NCBI RefSeq assembly: GCF_005144865.1 | Contig: NZ_SWFM01000002.1 | Span: 124,001 to 188,000, forward strand | Direction: 5' to 3' | Length of the DNA stretch: 64,000 nucleotides | Source of the DNA: Guptibacillus hwajinpoensis | GTDB taxonomy: Bacteria > Bacillota > Bacilli > Bacillales > Guptibacillaceae | Part shown: in pieces, positions 55,984 through 64,000 of the stretch | Layout of the letters: each line of letters starts with the position of its first letter | How positions within the stretch are numbered: the first letter of the stretch is position 1 | Notes under the pieces: generated by a model | Databases searched by the model: none | What the model saw: only the letters and a program-made list of their open reading frames with translations | What the model was told of the DNA's origin: nothing | Position numbers and translations under genes: made by a program

Positions 55984-56832
55984 ATGACGACTGTATTCGA
56001 AGCCCTTAAATGGGCTTCTTCTTTTTTAGAAAAGCATGGTAGAGAAGCAACAGCAGCGGAATGGTTGATGAAACATGAGCTCGGTTTATCTCGAACAGAA
56101 CTTCTGCTCATGATGAGAGATGAAATGCCGAATTATGCTAGCTTTCAGGATAAAATTCATCAGCATGCAAGTGGTATTCCAGTTCAGCACATTTGTGAGA
56201 AAGAAGAATTCTATGGTCGAACGTTTCGTGTGAATCACCATGTTCTTGTGCCTCGTCCTGAGACAGAGGAACTAGTTGAAGGTATTCTATCTCGAGCAAA
56301 ACGTCTTTTTCCTGATCCAGCCTGTGCGTCGATTGCGGATATTGGAACAGGAAGCGGCGCAATTGCGATTAGTCTTGCTCTTGAATTAACCAATAGCCAT
56401 GTAACGGCTGTTGATCTTTCTGAAGAAGCGCTTCACGTTGCAGAAGGAAATGCTCGTGATCTTCAAGCTCCTGTTACATTTCTTCATGGAGATCTGCTTG
56501 ATCCTCTTAAAGAAAGAAAGGTCGATATTGTTGTATCGAATCCACCTTATATTTCGGAAGCTGATTATCAAGAGCTTGATCCGCTTGTACGCGATCATGA
56601 GCCGATTCAGGCACTCGTTGGAGGAGAAGATGGTTATGATCTGTATCGTCGTCTCGCAACTGATCTTCCGGGCATTTTGGCAAGCCCAGGCTTAATTGGG
56701 TTTGAAGTCGGGGATACACAAGCAAGAACGGTAGCAGATATGTTAGAAGCCTCTTTCGGAGATCGTATACAGGTTGAAGTTATCAAAGACATTAGCGGCA
56801 AAGAGCGTATGGTATTTGGTGTTGTAAACTAG
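55984..56832 (+). CDS. prmC: Release factor glutamine methyltransferase PrmC
   Basis: This 282-residue S-adenosylmethionine enzyme N5-methylates the GGQ glutamine of release factors. An N-terminal helical domain (~res 1-80) is followed by the methyltransferase fold with HVLVPRPETEELVE, ADIGTGSGAIAISLALEL and the NPPY motif (VVSNPPYISEADY). GGAGAGTG precedes the ATG. The stop-start gap to prfA is only a few bases. Confidence 0.95.
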   Translation: MTTVFEALKWASSFLEKHGREATAAEWLMKHELGLSRTELLLMMRDEMPNYASFQDKIHQHASGIPVQHICEKEEFYGRTFRVNHHVLVPRPETEELVEGILSRAKRLFPDPACASIADIGTGSGAIAISLALELTNSHVTAVDLSEEALHVAEGNARDLQAPVTFLHGDLLDPLKERKVDIVVSNPPYISEADYQELDPLVRDHEPIQALVGGEDGYDLYRRLATDLPGILASPGLIGFEVGDTQARTVADMLEASFGDRIQVEVIKDISGKERMVFGVVN

Positions 56833-56871
56833 CCTCGTCGAATCTACTCACATTCTGGTGAAGAGTTATAC

Positions 56872-56900
56872 GTTTAGAACGTGTAATTCTGGCCAGAATG
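56872..56900 (+). promoter_or_regulatory. Candidate sigma-F promoter of spoIIR
   Basis: GTTTA (56872-56876), 14 bases, GGCCAGAATG (56891-56900) resembles the sigma-F consensus GYWTA-N15-GGNRANANTW with two -10 mismatches. It lies ~27 bases before spoIIR, a forespore gene. Confidence 0.5.
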
Positions 56901-56926
56901 AGAGCTAGAAGGGACGGGGATACAAG

Positions 56927-57538
56927 ATGATGAATCAAAAAGGACTTATAAATCTATTAATCTCAATTTTTATTCTTGCTTCAAGTCTCCAGGGTTCGGA
57001 TGTAGCATCAGCAAACCAGGTGATTCCAGACGAAGCGATTCGTCTTCGTATACTAGCAAATAGTAATAGCGATGAAGACCAAACGGTTAAACGCCAAATT
57101 CGTGATCAGGTAAATGAATCCATTAACGGCTGGGTTGCAGATTTAACTTCCATTGAAGCTTCACGTAAAGTGATTAAAGGTCATTTAAGTGAAATTGAAG
57201 CAATTGTTAAGACAGAGCTTGCAAAAGTCGGGAGCAGTGAATCATTTTCCGTGAAGTTTGAAGAAGTTGCTTTCCCAACGAAGTTGTATGGTGATTTTGT
57301 TTATCCTGCAGGAAGTTATGAAGCTGTATTGATTACAATCGGTGAAGGACTTGGGGATAACTGGTGGTGCGTTCTTTTCCCTCCATTATGCTTTCTTGAT
57401 TTCTCAAATGGCGATGCGGTACAAGCTGCAGGCGATGAGGAAACGGTTCAAGAACCTTCAGATGAAGTGGAAGTAGATTTCTTTCTTGTTAAACTAATTG
57501 ATGGAGTTGGCGATTGGTTCAAGGGAATATTTAAATAG
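56927..57538 (+). CDS. spoIIR: Stage II sporulation protein R
   Basis: This 203-residue secreted signalling protein is made in the forespore under sigma-F and triggers SpoIIGA processing of pro-sigma-E in the mother cell. It has an N-terminal signal segment (res 6-30) and the family core IPDEAIRLRILANSNSDEDQ, then GSYEAVLITIGEGLGDNWWC and VLFPPLCFLDF. AAGGGACGGGG precedes two ATGs. It lies after prmC with a 94-base gap that may hold its own sigma-F promoter. Confidence 0.96.
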   Translation: MMNQKGLINLLISIFILASSLQGSDVASANQVIPDEAIRLRILANSNSDEDQTVKRQIRDQVNESINGWVADLTSIEASRKVIKGHLSEIEAIVKTELAKVGSSESFSVKFEEVAFPTKLYGDFVYPAGSYEAVLITIGEGLGDNWWCVLFPPLCFLDFSNGDAVQAAGDEETVQEPSDEVEVDFFLVKLIDGVGDWFKGIFK

Positions 57539-57624
57539 TTAGTCTATTATCCTCCTTTTACGCATAAGACCATAACAGAACGGTTTTGTGCTCTTTATCA
57601 GAAGAATGAAGGAGGATGATTCAT

Positions 57625-58056
57625 TTGTTTCTAGTAAGAAAAGCGACAGCAGAAGACGAATCCGCCGTATGGAACATTGTGAAAGAATCTGGCCTTGAAG
57701 TGGACGGGCTTCCTGAAATTGAATCGTTTCTAATTGCCGAAACAGAAACGAAAGAGCTATTCGGAGTTATTGGCCTTGAAACGTTCGGTGCTGCAGGTCT
57801 TCTTCGAGCGCTTGTTCTAAACAGCTCGGAATCAACCTCTGAAGGGTTGCTCAAGTTCTTTGATTCAGTCATTCAATATGCGAAGAAAACGAAGTTGGAC
57901 GAGTTGTACCTCACTTCTAAGGAAGAGTCTTTTTTCTTCCAAGTTTTTGGTTTCTCGACAATTAACGGAGAAAGCCTACCGATTCAAATGCAAAGCAATA
58001 GGTTGTTCACAGATCAAGAAAGTAATCGGGTCATTATGAAAAAACGCTTAGTTTAG
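57625..58056 (+). CDS. ywlB: YwlB GNAT-like acetyltransferase
   Basis: This 143-residue protein has a GNAT-like pattern (FLVRKATAEDESAVWNIVK at the start; LLRALVLNSSES for the acetyl-CoA strand; FFFQVFGFSTI near the end). The TTG at 57625 is chosen because GGAGG lies 9 bases before it and the ATG at 57616 overlaps that site. The substrate is unknown. In Bacillus it stands between spoIIR and ywlC, as here. Confidence 0.82.
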   Translation: MFLVRKATAEDESAVWNIVKESGLEVDGLPEIESFLIAETETKELFGVIGLETFGAAGLLRALVLNSSESTSEGLLKFFDSVIQYAKKTKLDELYLTSKEESFFFQVFGFSTINGESLPIQMQSNRLFTDQESNRVIMKKRLV

Positions 58057-58096
58057 CTTGTCTCATCAACAATGTTATACACAAAACGAACGTATG

Positions 58097-58303
58097 TTAT
58101 CCACACATTGTGGATGAATGATGAAAAAGCAAAAGGAAGCGTTTTTACAAAATGTGTAGAATTCTGTGGAATAACCACTTATTATCCCGAAATAAGCGGG
58201 TTTACTAGTCTTTATCAAGTAAGAGGGTGAATAACGTGGAAGGTATCCACACAAATGTTTGGTATGTGGATGAAAATGTGGATAGCAAAAAAGATTATCC
58301 ACA
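58097..58303. promoter_or_regulatory. DnaA-box cluster at the ywlC promoter/5' end
   Basis: At least six 9-mers match TTATCCACA or its complement with 0-1 mismatch: 58097-58105 (perfect), 58109-58117, 58243-58251, 58265-58273, 58277-58285 and 58295-58303 (perfect). Another perfect box (TGTGGATAA) is at 59018-59026 inside the gene. The cluster covers the start of ywlC. B. subtilis has an oriC-distal DnaA-box cluster at ywlC (from memory). Confidence 0.8.
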
Positions 58304-59285
58304 GATTGTGGAAGCTGCGGAATACTTAAAACAAGATGAAGTGATCGCCTTTCCGACAGAGACCGTCTATGGCCTCGGGGGAAATGCCTTATCAGACAAG
58401 GCTGTCGCAAAAATTTTTGAAGCAAAAGGCCGTCCTGCTGATAATCCACTCATCGTGCACGTCGCATCTCGTCCACATGTGGAAAAGTTAGTAACAAATA
58501 TTCCGAAGCAAGCTGATCAATTAATGAATGCATTTTGGCCAGGACCATTAACAATTGTGTTACCTGGTGGAAAGAGTGTGGCCACGAATGTGACAGCAGG
58601 CCTAGATACGGTTGCGGTTAGAATGCCCGATCATCCAGTAGCAATAGCATTATTGAAGGCAGCGAATTTGCCACTGGCAGCTCCAAGTGCGAATTTATCC
58701 GGTAAACCGAGTCCAACGACAGCGAAACACGTCATTCATGATCTAGACGGACGAATTGCTGGAGTTGTGGATGGTGGTTCAACTGGAGTTGGGTTGGAAT
58801 CGACGGTCGTTGATTGCTCTGGCGATGTTTTGACCATTCTAAGACCAGGTGGTGTGACGAAAGAGCAGCTTGAAGAAGTTGTTGGGGAAGTGAAAATTGA
58901 TCCAGCGCTTAGTGATGATGGTCATCAACCTAAGTCTCCTGGAGTTAAATATAAGCATTATGCACCTACCGCACCGGTTACCCTTGTGGATGGTTCTTAT
59001 TCGTTTATCCAACAACTTGTGGATAAAAGGAGAGCGGAAGGGCTGAAGATTGGTGTGCTAGCAACAGAGGAGTCAAAAGAATTATTTAAAGCTGACGTTG
59101 TTATTCCTTGCGGATCGAAACACGATCTCATTACAGTCGCCAATCGGTTATATGATGTTCTTAGAAAATTTGATGAATCAAATGTGGATGAAATATATAG
59201 TGAAATGTTTACACATGCGGGTGTAGGAGCAGCCGTTATGAATCGATTAACGAAAGCTGCGAACAATCGTGTAATCAAAGAATAA
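58236..59285 (+). CDS. ywlC: Threonylcarbamoyl-AMP synthase (TsaC2/Sua5, YwlC)
   Basis: This 349-residue enzyme makes the activated intermediate for t6A37 in ANN-reading tRNAs from threonine, bicarbonate and ATP. The YrdC domain (~res 20-215) has IAFPTETVYGLGGNA, KIFEAKGRPADNPLIVHV and LAAPSANLSGKPSPT; the C-terminal Sua5 domain follows the linker SPGVKYKHYAPTAPV. The GTG at 58236 is chosen because AGAGGG lies 8 bases upstream. Its 5' end contains a dense DnaA-box cluster. Confidence 0.95.
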   Translation: MEGIHTNVWYVDENVDSKKDYPQIVEAAEYLKQDEVIAFPTETVYGLGGNALSDKAVAKIFEAKGRPADNPLIVHVASRPHVEKLVTNIPKQADQLMNAFWPGPLTIVLPGGKSVATNVTAGLDTVAVRMPDHPVAIALLKAANLPLAAPSANLSGKPSPTTAKHVIHDLDGRIAGVVDGGSTGVGLESTVVDCSGDVLTILRPGGVTKEQLEEVVGEVKIDPALSDDGHQPKSPGVKYKHYAPTAPVTLVDGSYSFIQQLVDKRRAEGLKIGVLATEESKELFKADVVIPCGSKHDLITVANRLYDVLRKFDESNVDEIYSEMFTHAGVGAAVMNRLTKAANNRVIKE

Positions 59286-59286
59286 T

Positions 59287-59323
59287 AGAAAGACCGGCTC
59301 AGTATTCTGAGCCGGTCTTTCTC
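59287..59323. terminator. Bidirectional terminator, ywlC / DUF2533 gene
   Basis: GAAAGACCGGCTCAG pairs with CTGAGCCGGTCTTTC over TATT. Confidence 0.92.
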
Positions 59324-59328
59324 ATTTT

Positions 59329-59586
59329 TTAGCGTTTCTTCTGACAATACTCCTCAATCATAGCGTTTGTTACATAAGTACGTGTTGGAATGCTTCCTTG
59401 TTTGGCAAGTTCATTAATTTGAGAAGATAGTTCGTTGATGCGGTCAGTTGTGTATTCTTCGTTTGCTTCACAATGTGCAACTGCCCGAGCGATAGCTGCT
59501 TCTCGTTCTTTATCTAATTGTATAAACAAATTAATCTCGCGGTTTTTTTTGCTAAGTTGATCTGAAATTCCTTTGTGAACGCTCAT
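59329..59586 (-). CDS. DUF2533 (YpbS-like) small protein
   Basis: This 85-residue helical, charged protein resembles YpbS (SVHKGISDQLSKKNREI, then INELAKQGSIPTRTYVT). The function is unknown. The start at 59586 follows GGAGG by about 10 bases; the longer frame to 59613 uses that site as coding sequence. It is the only minus-strand gene inside an otherwise conserved + strand block (ywlC-mntP), suggesting a local insertion relative to B. subtilis (inference). Confidence 0.75.
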   Translation of the reverse strand: MSVHKGISDQLSKKNREINLFIQLDKEREAAIARAVAHCEANEEYTTDRINELSSQINELAKQGSIPTRTYVTNAMIEEYCQKKR

Positions 59587-59725
59587 AGTATTAGTTCCTC
59601 CAATTTGGCTCATCCTTAGCTATTTACCCTTAGCGAGCCTTTCTTAATCTATTATTCATTCTTTTCCTTCTATTTTCAAGTGGACACGCATAAAAGTTGA
59701 ATAGCACGTCCCGGGAGGAGATGGA

Positions 59726-60283
59726 ATGATTTCCACTGCGTTAATTGGAGAGCTTGCAACGCTAAGCATAATGGCATTTGCTCTCGGTATGGATGCTTTT
59801 TCAGTGGGCCTTGGAATGGGAATGATCCCGCTCAGGCTTCGCCAAATTGCCAAAATCGGTGCGGTTATTGGCCTGTTTCATATGGGAATGCCACTTGCTG
59901 GCATGTTGATCGGACGTTTCTTATCAGAGCATTTCGGAACAATTGCAACAATGGTAGGTGGAGGATTATTGCTCTTGTTAGGGCTTCAAATGGGACTATC
60001 CTCGCTTTCTTCAAGTGATAAGCCATTCGTAACGCCACTAGGTTTTGGTTTACTGCTTTTTTCATTAAGTGTTAGCCTTGATAGTTTTTCAGTTGGGCTG
60101 AGTCTCGGGATATACGGTGCACGTGTTATTGTGTCGATTATTCTATTTGGAGTCTTTAGTATGATGCTAACTTGGGCTGGGTTAATGATGGGGCGCAAAT
60201 TCCAACACTATATCGGATCATACAGTGAGCTGCTTGGCGGTTGTATTTTATTTGGGTTTGGGCTTAAATTGCTCATTATATAA
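59726..60283 (+). CDS. mntP: Manganese exporter MntP (YwlD-like)
   Basis: This 185-residue membrane protein has six helices and two inverted-repeat motifs, [12 protein letters not shown] and [12 protein letters not shown], whose Asp residues are typical of MntP manganese efflux pumps. GGGAGGAG precedes the ATG. No yybP-ykoY manganese riboswitch is seen in the short (~110-base) upstream gap. The position after ywlC is conserved with B. subtilis ywlD. Confidence 0.9.
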   Translation: MISTALIGELATLSIMAFALGMDAFSVGLGMGMIPLRLRQIAKIGAVIGLFHMGMPLAGMLIGRFLSEHFGTIATMVGGGLLLLLGLQMGLSSLSSSDKPFVTPLGFGLLLFSLSVSLDSFSVGLSLGIYGARVIVSIILFGVFSMMLTWAGLMMGRKFQHYIGSYSELLGGCILFGFGLKLLII

Positions 60284-60324
60284 AAAGGCTCTTTTCGGAG
60301 ACATTGTTGCGATAAGAGTAGGGG

Positions 60325-60453
60325 TTGATTTCCACTCCAGGATGCTCGCTTTCCGCGGGGCGGGCGGTGAGCCTCCTCGTCGCTTACGCTCCTGTGGGGT
60401 CTCACCTGTCCCGCTCATCCCGCAGGAGTCGAGCATCCTTCCGCTCCAACCAA
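60325..60453 (-). repeat. Palindromic element, copy 12 (the only reverse copy)
   Basis: Full-length core on the minus strand (GGATGCTCG/CGAGCATCC). The outer arms are clear: GAGACATTGTTGC at ~60297 and its partner CAACAATCTTTAAG at ~60495. The whole element spans about 60283-60514, between mntP and the secreted-protein gene. Confidence 0.92.
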
Positions 60454-60524
60454 CCTTGAAGTGTTACCTTTTTTATACCAAACCTCTTAAAAAACAACAA
60501 TCTTTAAGAAAAAGACTTTTTAAA

Positions 60525-60549
60525 AAAACCGCTGAGTGTCAGCGGTTAG
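60525..60549 (-). terminator. Terminator of the secreted-protein gene
   Basis: AACCGCTGA pairs with TCAGCGGTT; read on the minus strand it is followed by seven T residues. Confidence 0.88.
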
Positions 60550-60559
60550 AAAAGGAACA

Positions 60560-62659
60560 TTAATTTAAGATGATTACGTCATCAATGTTAATTCGCTCAC
60601 CTGATGTACCAGATACGACAACCTTAAATCTTACTGGTGAGTTAACATTTACAGTGATTGTTTTTTCAGTTAATGTACTACCACTTGTAGAAGCACTAGT
60701 CACATCTGTCCAGGTTGTCCCTTGATCTGTGGACTTCTGGAGCTTCCACGTAGCGCCAGAATCTGAACTAAAGTTCGCATGAGTTAGTTTCACAACTGAC
60801 ACAGAGGGTGCGTCGAAATTCATAGAGATGGATCCAGGTGCTTTAATTCTTGCAGATTGTGCTCCGTTTTTCTTATCATTCGAAAGGTCGCCAAGAAGGG
60901 CGTTTGCAAATGTCCATGATCCTGTTGAAGTAGTTACATTTCCAGTTGTATAGGATCCCTTTGAACCAGTTTCGAAATCTTCTCCAAGTGTTGCTGTTGA
61001 TCCATTGTGGCTACCAAGGTAAGAGAACGTATCTGTTGTGTACGAGTTCCATTGGCTTGCTACATACGTTGTTGAGCCGCTTGCAACAGAGGAATCTCGA
61101 ACAAGAGTAACGTCTGAACCAAAATTGGTGCCGTTTGTACCGATTGTGTCTGTTGTAACGCTGTTGTGCTTTAACGATACGGAATCATCGCCGTTAAATG
61201 AGATTGAACTATCCTGAGCGTCTGCTACTGAAAGGATGGATGATGACGCATTAGGATTGGCGATCACAAACACATCTCCGCTTGCTAGAGTGCCTGAAAG
61301 TGGAATGCTTGTCGTGATGTTAGATGATTCAATTGAGTAAGATGATAGATCAATAGCCGCTGAAGAGCCATTAAAAATTTCTAGCGCTTTATTATAACCG
61401 GAACCCTCTACATATTCAGAGAAGTATACATTCTCTCCGCCGGATGGGTCGCCACCGCCTGAAGAACCTACATAACCGTAAGAACCTGCTTTAAACGTCG
61501 AAGGGTCATACCATTTGTAGCCTGGATCCGGTTGAGCCCATGGTTCAGCTTGTGGTTCAGTTGACGATTGTGGATCCTCCATCGCTAGAACAGGCGTGGG
61601 TTGATCAAGCTGAAGTCCACTTACTTGAGTGAAATCTGTATAATTTTCTTGAGTTGAAAGCCAATCTACAAGGTTTACTAGAAGAGTAGAGTCGTCTTGT
61701 TCAGAAAAACCATCATAAGTTGTCTTAGTGCCACCTGTTTCTTCGCGCTTATATTTTGGAGAAGAGTCTTCAACAGGTGAAGAATCGCCAATGAAAGCGG
61801 CTTTTCCTTTACCAACTTTAGAAATTGCAGCAAATGGACCTTCATCGCGACCTCCGCCGTTATAAACGCCTTGATCAACTGCGTAAGACCATTTAGCTGA
61901 CGTTTGAGGAAGATATACAATTCCTTTTGCTTTATTCGGATCAGTTACAGCGAGAGTTGAGCCTGCGTGCATCGCAACTGTTGAAACGCCGCTCGTAATA
62001 CCAAAAGCTTGATCAGGAGAAACAATATCATTTGCCGTTACATTTCCAATTGCATTGTAACGGAAGCGAATTCCAAAGTTATTTGATAACCAATCAGAGC
62101 TCGTCACTCCTTGCATTGCTTCAGAAGCCGCTTCTTCTGAACCCATACCTTTCGTAGGATTAGACCAGGCACCTCTTCTGTAACCATTGAAGATCTCTGA
62201 AGAATCAAAGCGGTTTTTATTTCGATCGGCATTGTAATGATCCGCTACAAAGAAAATACTTCCGCCATTTTGAACGTACTGAAGCATCGCTTCTTGTTCA
62301 GATGCTTTATAAGGAATATTCGCTTCTCCAACGATAAAAACTTCATATGTATTCAAATCTGCAAGAGTTAGCGGGGAGTCTTTTCGTAATTCTTTTACAT
62401 GATGACCTTCATTTGCTAAAGCGTTCCCAAGATCAGAGAAAGCACCATCAATAACCCAATCTGCTGCACCTGCTGTTTGACCATGAGTGTTATCAAACAA
62501 AATGTCTTTTCCGCTTGGAGTACCTACAGGTGAGATTTCCGGAGCTGGATCGGCTGGACCTTCCGCATACGCTTCATCAGCTATCGGTGTGAGAACAGTT
62601 GAGAGACTTAGAGCGAACACAGTGACAAGATTGAAAATGGACCAATTCTTTTTTTGCAC
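60560..62659 (-). CDS. Secreted multidomain protein with lamin-tail domain
   Basis: This 699-residue exported protein has a signal peptide (res 1-33, cut near EAYAEG). Residues ~45-340 have a class I glutamine-amidotransferase-like (ThuA/DUF4350-like) pattern (DILFDNTHGQTAG, then YEVFIVGEANIPY and GGSIFFVADHYNADRN). Residues ~408-530 form a lamin-tail domain (VYFSEYVEGSGYNKALEIFN). The last ~130 residues are a Ser/Thr-rich beta-sandwich (FETGSKGSYTTG, SDSGATWKLQKSTDQG). Lamin-tail domains often occur with extracellular nucleases, but no nuclease motif is visible. The start is GTG after AGGAGG. The function is unknown; it is monocistronic. Confidence 0.82.
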   Translation of the reverse strand: MQKKNWSIFNLVTVFALSLSTVLTPIADEAYAEGPADPAPEISPVGTPSGKDILFDNTHGQTAGAADWVIDGAFSDLGNALANEGHHVKELRKDSPLTLADLNTYEVFIVGEANIPYKASEQEAMLQYVQNGGSIFFVADHYNADRNKNRFDSSEIFNGYRRGAWSNPTKGMGSEEAASEAMQGVTSSDWLSNNFGIRFRYNAIGNVTANDIVSPDQAFGITSGVSTVAMHAGSTLAVTDPNKAKGIVYLPQTSAKWSYAVDQGVYNGGGRDEGPFAAISKVGKGKAAFIGDSSPVEDSSPKYKREETGGTKTTYDGFSEQDDSTLLVNLVDWLSTQENYTDFTQVSGLQLDQPTPVLAMEDPQSSTEPQAEPWAQPDPGYKWYDPSTFKAGSYGYVGSSGGGDPSGGENVYFSEYVEGSGYNKALEIFNGSSAAIDLSSYSIESSNITTSIPLSGTLASGDVFVIANPNASSSILSVADAQDSSISFNGDDSVSLKHNSVTTDTIGTNGTNFGSDVTLVRDSSVASGSTTYVASQWNSYTTDTFSYLGSHNGSTATLGEDFETGSKGSYTTGNVTTSTGSWTFANALLGDLSNDKKNGAQSARIKAPGSISMNFDAPSVSVVKLTHANFSSDSGATWKLQKSTDQGTTWTDVTSASTSGSTLTEKTITVNVNSPVRFKVVVSGTSGERINIDDVIILN

Positions 62660-62935
62660 TTACATCATCCTCCTTAGAAGTTAACTGGTACTTCTGTATC
62701 CTAACGAAGGAATATTAAAAGAATATTAACAAAATATGTTGAATTTTGTTTAATTGAAATATTTCAAGAATTAAATGGAAAAGGAATAGGTCATTTATCA
62801 TTGATTTTGAGTATATCTTAATAGGTCTTCCTAATGGTATTTTGAAGCTGACATCTTGGTGTTACTGGAAATAGAAGGATTTAAAGGGATATATAGTTTG
62901 AAATAACATTTTCCTACTAAATCGTTACATAATAA
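62660..62935. other. A+T-rich upstream region with no further gene
   Basis: About 275 bases upstream of the secreted-protein gene are strongly A+T-rich and presumably hold its promoter. No small gene, hairpin or repeat was recognised. Confidence 0.5.
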
Positions 62936-62963
62936 AAAGCCGCTGAGAAATCAGCGGCTTTGT
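62936..62963 (-). terminator. hflC terminator
   Basis: AAAGCCGCTGA pairs with TCAGCGGCTTT over GAAA; on the minus strand a T tract follows. Confidence 0.88.
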
Positions 62964-62971
62964 CTTTGGCG

Positions 62972-63904
62972 TTATTCGGTAATTCCTTGTAGCAGTCTTG
63001 CGTATGGAGAATCAGCTGGCAACATTATAACCGTTTCGTCATTTAGCGTTGTCTTATAAGATTCAAGCGTTCTGTATAGCTCGTAGAACTCAGGATCCTT
63101 ACTGAATGCTTTGTTGTAGATCTTCGCAGCTTCAGATTCACCTTCTGCGCGTATTTCCTGTGCATCAGCATCTGCTTTTGCTAGAATCGTATCGACTTCT
63201 TTGTCCGTTTCTGCTTTAATTCGGTCTGAATCAGCGTCACCCTGTGATAAGTATTCCTGAGCTTTCGATTCCCGTTCTGAAATCATGCGTTGGAACACCG
63301 ATTGTTCGTTTGCATCAGGGAGGTCTGTTCGTTTCATACGTACATCCGTTACTTGAATGCCATATGCGTCGCGCTCAAGCAATTTATTCACACGTTCGCG
63401 AACGTTGTCATTAAAACTACCTCGATTTGATTTTTCTTCGTTGATGATTTCTTCGTATTCCAATTGCCCTAGCTCTGAACGAATTACCGAGAAAATAAAT
63501 TCGCCCATTTTGGCTTCGGCGTTTTCAATTGTCCTGGCGTTCGTAATCATATCCTTGGGATCGCTAACAGACCAAACAGCATAATTGTCTACCGTCATTC
63601 GTTTTTTATCCCTAGTCGTAATTTCCTCAGGATTTACATCATATAGCATCTTGTATTTAGGTAGGGTCGTGACAGACTGAATAAATGGAATCTTAAATTT
63701 CAATCCTGGCTCTGTTTCAATTGTTACAACATCACCAAACTGTCGAATAACTTTATATTCTCCTTCTTTCACGACGAACACTGTGCTGAAAAAGGCGCCG
63801 ATGATCATAATAAGCAGAACGATGAGCAATACACTTTTGACGATTTTACGTGGATTCATGTTCCGACGATGCTCATCCATATTAAATACGTTTTGATCAC
63901 TCAT
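62972..63904 (-). CDS. hflC: Protease modulator HflC
   Basis: This 310-residue SPFH/band-7 protein has one N-terminal membrane helix (~res 25-46), a band-7 domain (VKEGEYKVIRQFGDVVTIETEPGLKF region) and a long Ala/Glu/Asp-rich coiled coil (~res 215-275). HflC with HflK forms membrane cages around FtsH in E. coli. The start at 63904 gives a site (AAGGGAA) 9 bases upstream; the GTG at 63913 is too close. It overlaps the end of hflK by eight bases. Confidence 0.92.
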   Translation of the reverse strand: MSDQNVFNMDEHRRNMNPRKIVKSVLLIVLLIMIIGAFFSTVFVVKEGEYKVIRQFGDVVTIETEPGLKFKIPFIQSVTTLPKYKMLYDVNPEEITTRDKKRMTVDNYAVWSVSDPKDMITNARTIENAEAKMGEFIFSVIRSELGQLEYEEIINEEKSNRGSFNDNVRERVNKLLERDAYGIQVTDVRMKRTDLPDANEQSVFQRMISERESKAQEYLSQGDADSDRIKAETDKEVDTILAKADADAQEIRAEGESEAAKIYNKAFSKDPEFYELYRTLESYKTTLNDETVIMLPADSPYARLLQGITE

Positions 63905-64000
63905 TCGTTTCACTTCCCTTCGGCTTTTCAGTCTCAGTCTTTGCCGGCTGAATTGGCAAGTACTTTACCGTGTCTCCGCCTTCATCTGTAATGTAGATTT
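63897..64000 (-). CDS. hflK: HflK C-terminal end (gene continues beyond window)
   Basis: An open minus-strand frame enters from the window's right edge and stops at 63897 inside the start of hflC. The visible 34 codons end with ITDEGGDTVKYLPIQPAK and a charged tail, as in HflK C-termini (a short YLP motif after a Gly-rich stretch). The overlap with hflC is typical of the hflKC operon. Only the tail can be seen. Confidence 0.75.
   Translation of the reverse strand, partial: IYITDEGGDTVKYLPIQPAKTETEKPKGSETNE

Noticed and set aside
58097..58303. A second replication origin
   Set aside because: No dnaA/dnaN genes or A+T-rich unwinding region; a titration cluster is the better reading.
59614..59725. 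yybP-ykoY manganese riboswitch for mntP
   Set aside because: The gap is too short and lacks the conserved two-hairpin core.

Overview
The window is a chromosomal segment of a low-to-mid G+C, endospore-forming member of the Bacillaceae. It carries gerQ, cwlJ, spo0F and spoIIR. Gene content and local order closely follow the Bacillus subtilis region from pta/ywfL through ywhD-pbpG-speE-speB-ywiB-argS, ywjD-ywjE-fadF-acdA-rpoE-pyrG-ywjG-spo0F-fbaA-tal-murAB-glpX-rho-rpmE-tdk to prfA-prmC-spoIIR-ywlB-ywlC-mntP. In B. subtilis that region lies near the origin on the left arm. By synteny the window's + strand should run origin to terminus (inference). It is core chromosome; I see no prophage, transposase, CRISPR array, rRNA or tRNA.

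Layout. 1-3.4 kb: the 3' part of a SigO-like sigma factor overlapping YvrJ-like and RsoA-like small genes, then an Ecs-type ABC pair and ywdK. 3.5-5.4 kb (minus): gerQ and cwlJ (spore cortex lysis) and hemQ (coproheme decarboxylase). 6-11.8 kb: pta, lipL, a dicarboxylate/glutamate symporter, ywfO, ywgA. 12-20.6 kb: a small membrane protein, an AHSA1-like protein, an EAL-HDOD protein, a PurBox-controlled NCS2 purine permease, ywhD, a DUF2164 gene, pbpG, uppP. 21-25.4 kb: speE-speB (polyamines), ywiB-argS, xapX. 25.4-27.7 kb (minus): uvsE, clsB. 27.9-39.8 kb: a fatty/branched acyl-CoA catabolic cluster (fadF, thiolase, hydroxyacyl-CoA dehydrogenase, two acyl-CoA dehydrogenases, meaB, TetR regulator, fused isobutyryl-CoA mutase icmF) with FadR-like and CcpA (cre)-like sites. 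40-51.4 kb: rpoE, pyrG, ywjG, spo0F, fbaA, tal, murAB, glpX, rho, rpmE. 52-64 kb: tdk, a lipoprotein, CoA-disulfide reductase, prfA-prmC-spoIIR-ywlB-ywlC, mntP, a large secreted lamin-tail-domain protein, hflC and the end of hflK.

The unusual content is between the genes. (i) About twelve full or shortened copies, plus one decayed half, of a palindromic element with covarying stems and imperfect terminal inverted repeats; eleven of the twelve point the same way. (ii) A second stem-loop family (AGCGGAG...GCAGCTGGATC type), also with covarying stems. (iii) Two arrays of a 20-bp AT-rich unit. (iv) A 178-bp almost completely self-paired multi-arm palindrome downstream of rpmE. (v) A leader element shared by hemQ and the symporter gene; in hemQ it has an A-B-A'-B' (pseudoknot or switch) order. 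(vi) A DnaA-box cluster at the 5' end of ywlC. (vii) Long leaders ahead of rho, fbaA and rpmE. The shared leader element, the mobile-looking palindrome family and the multi-arm palindrome are the best candidates for something undescribed.
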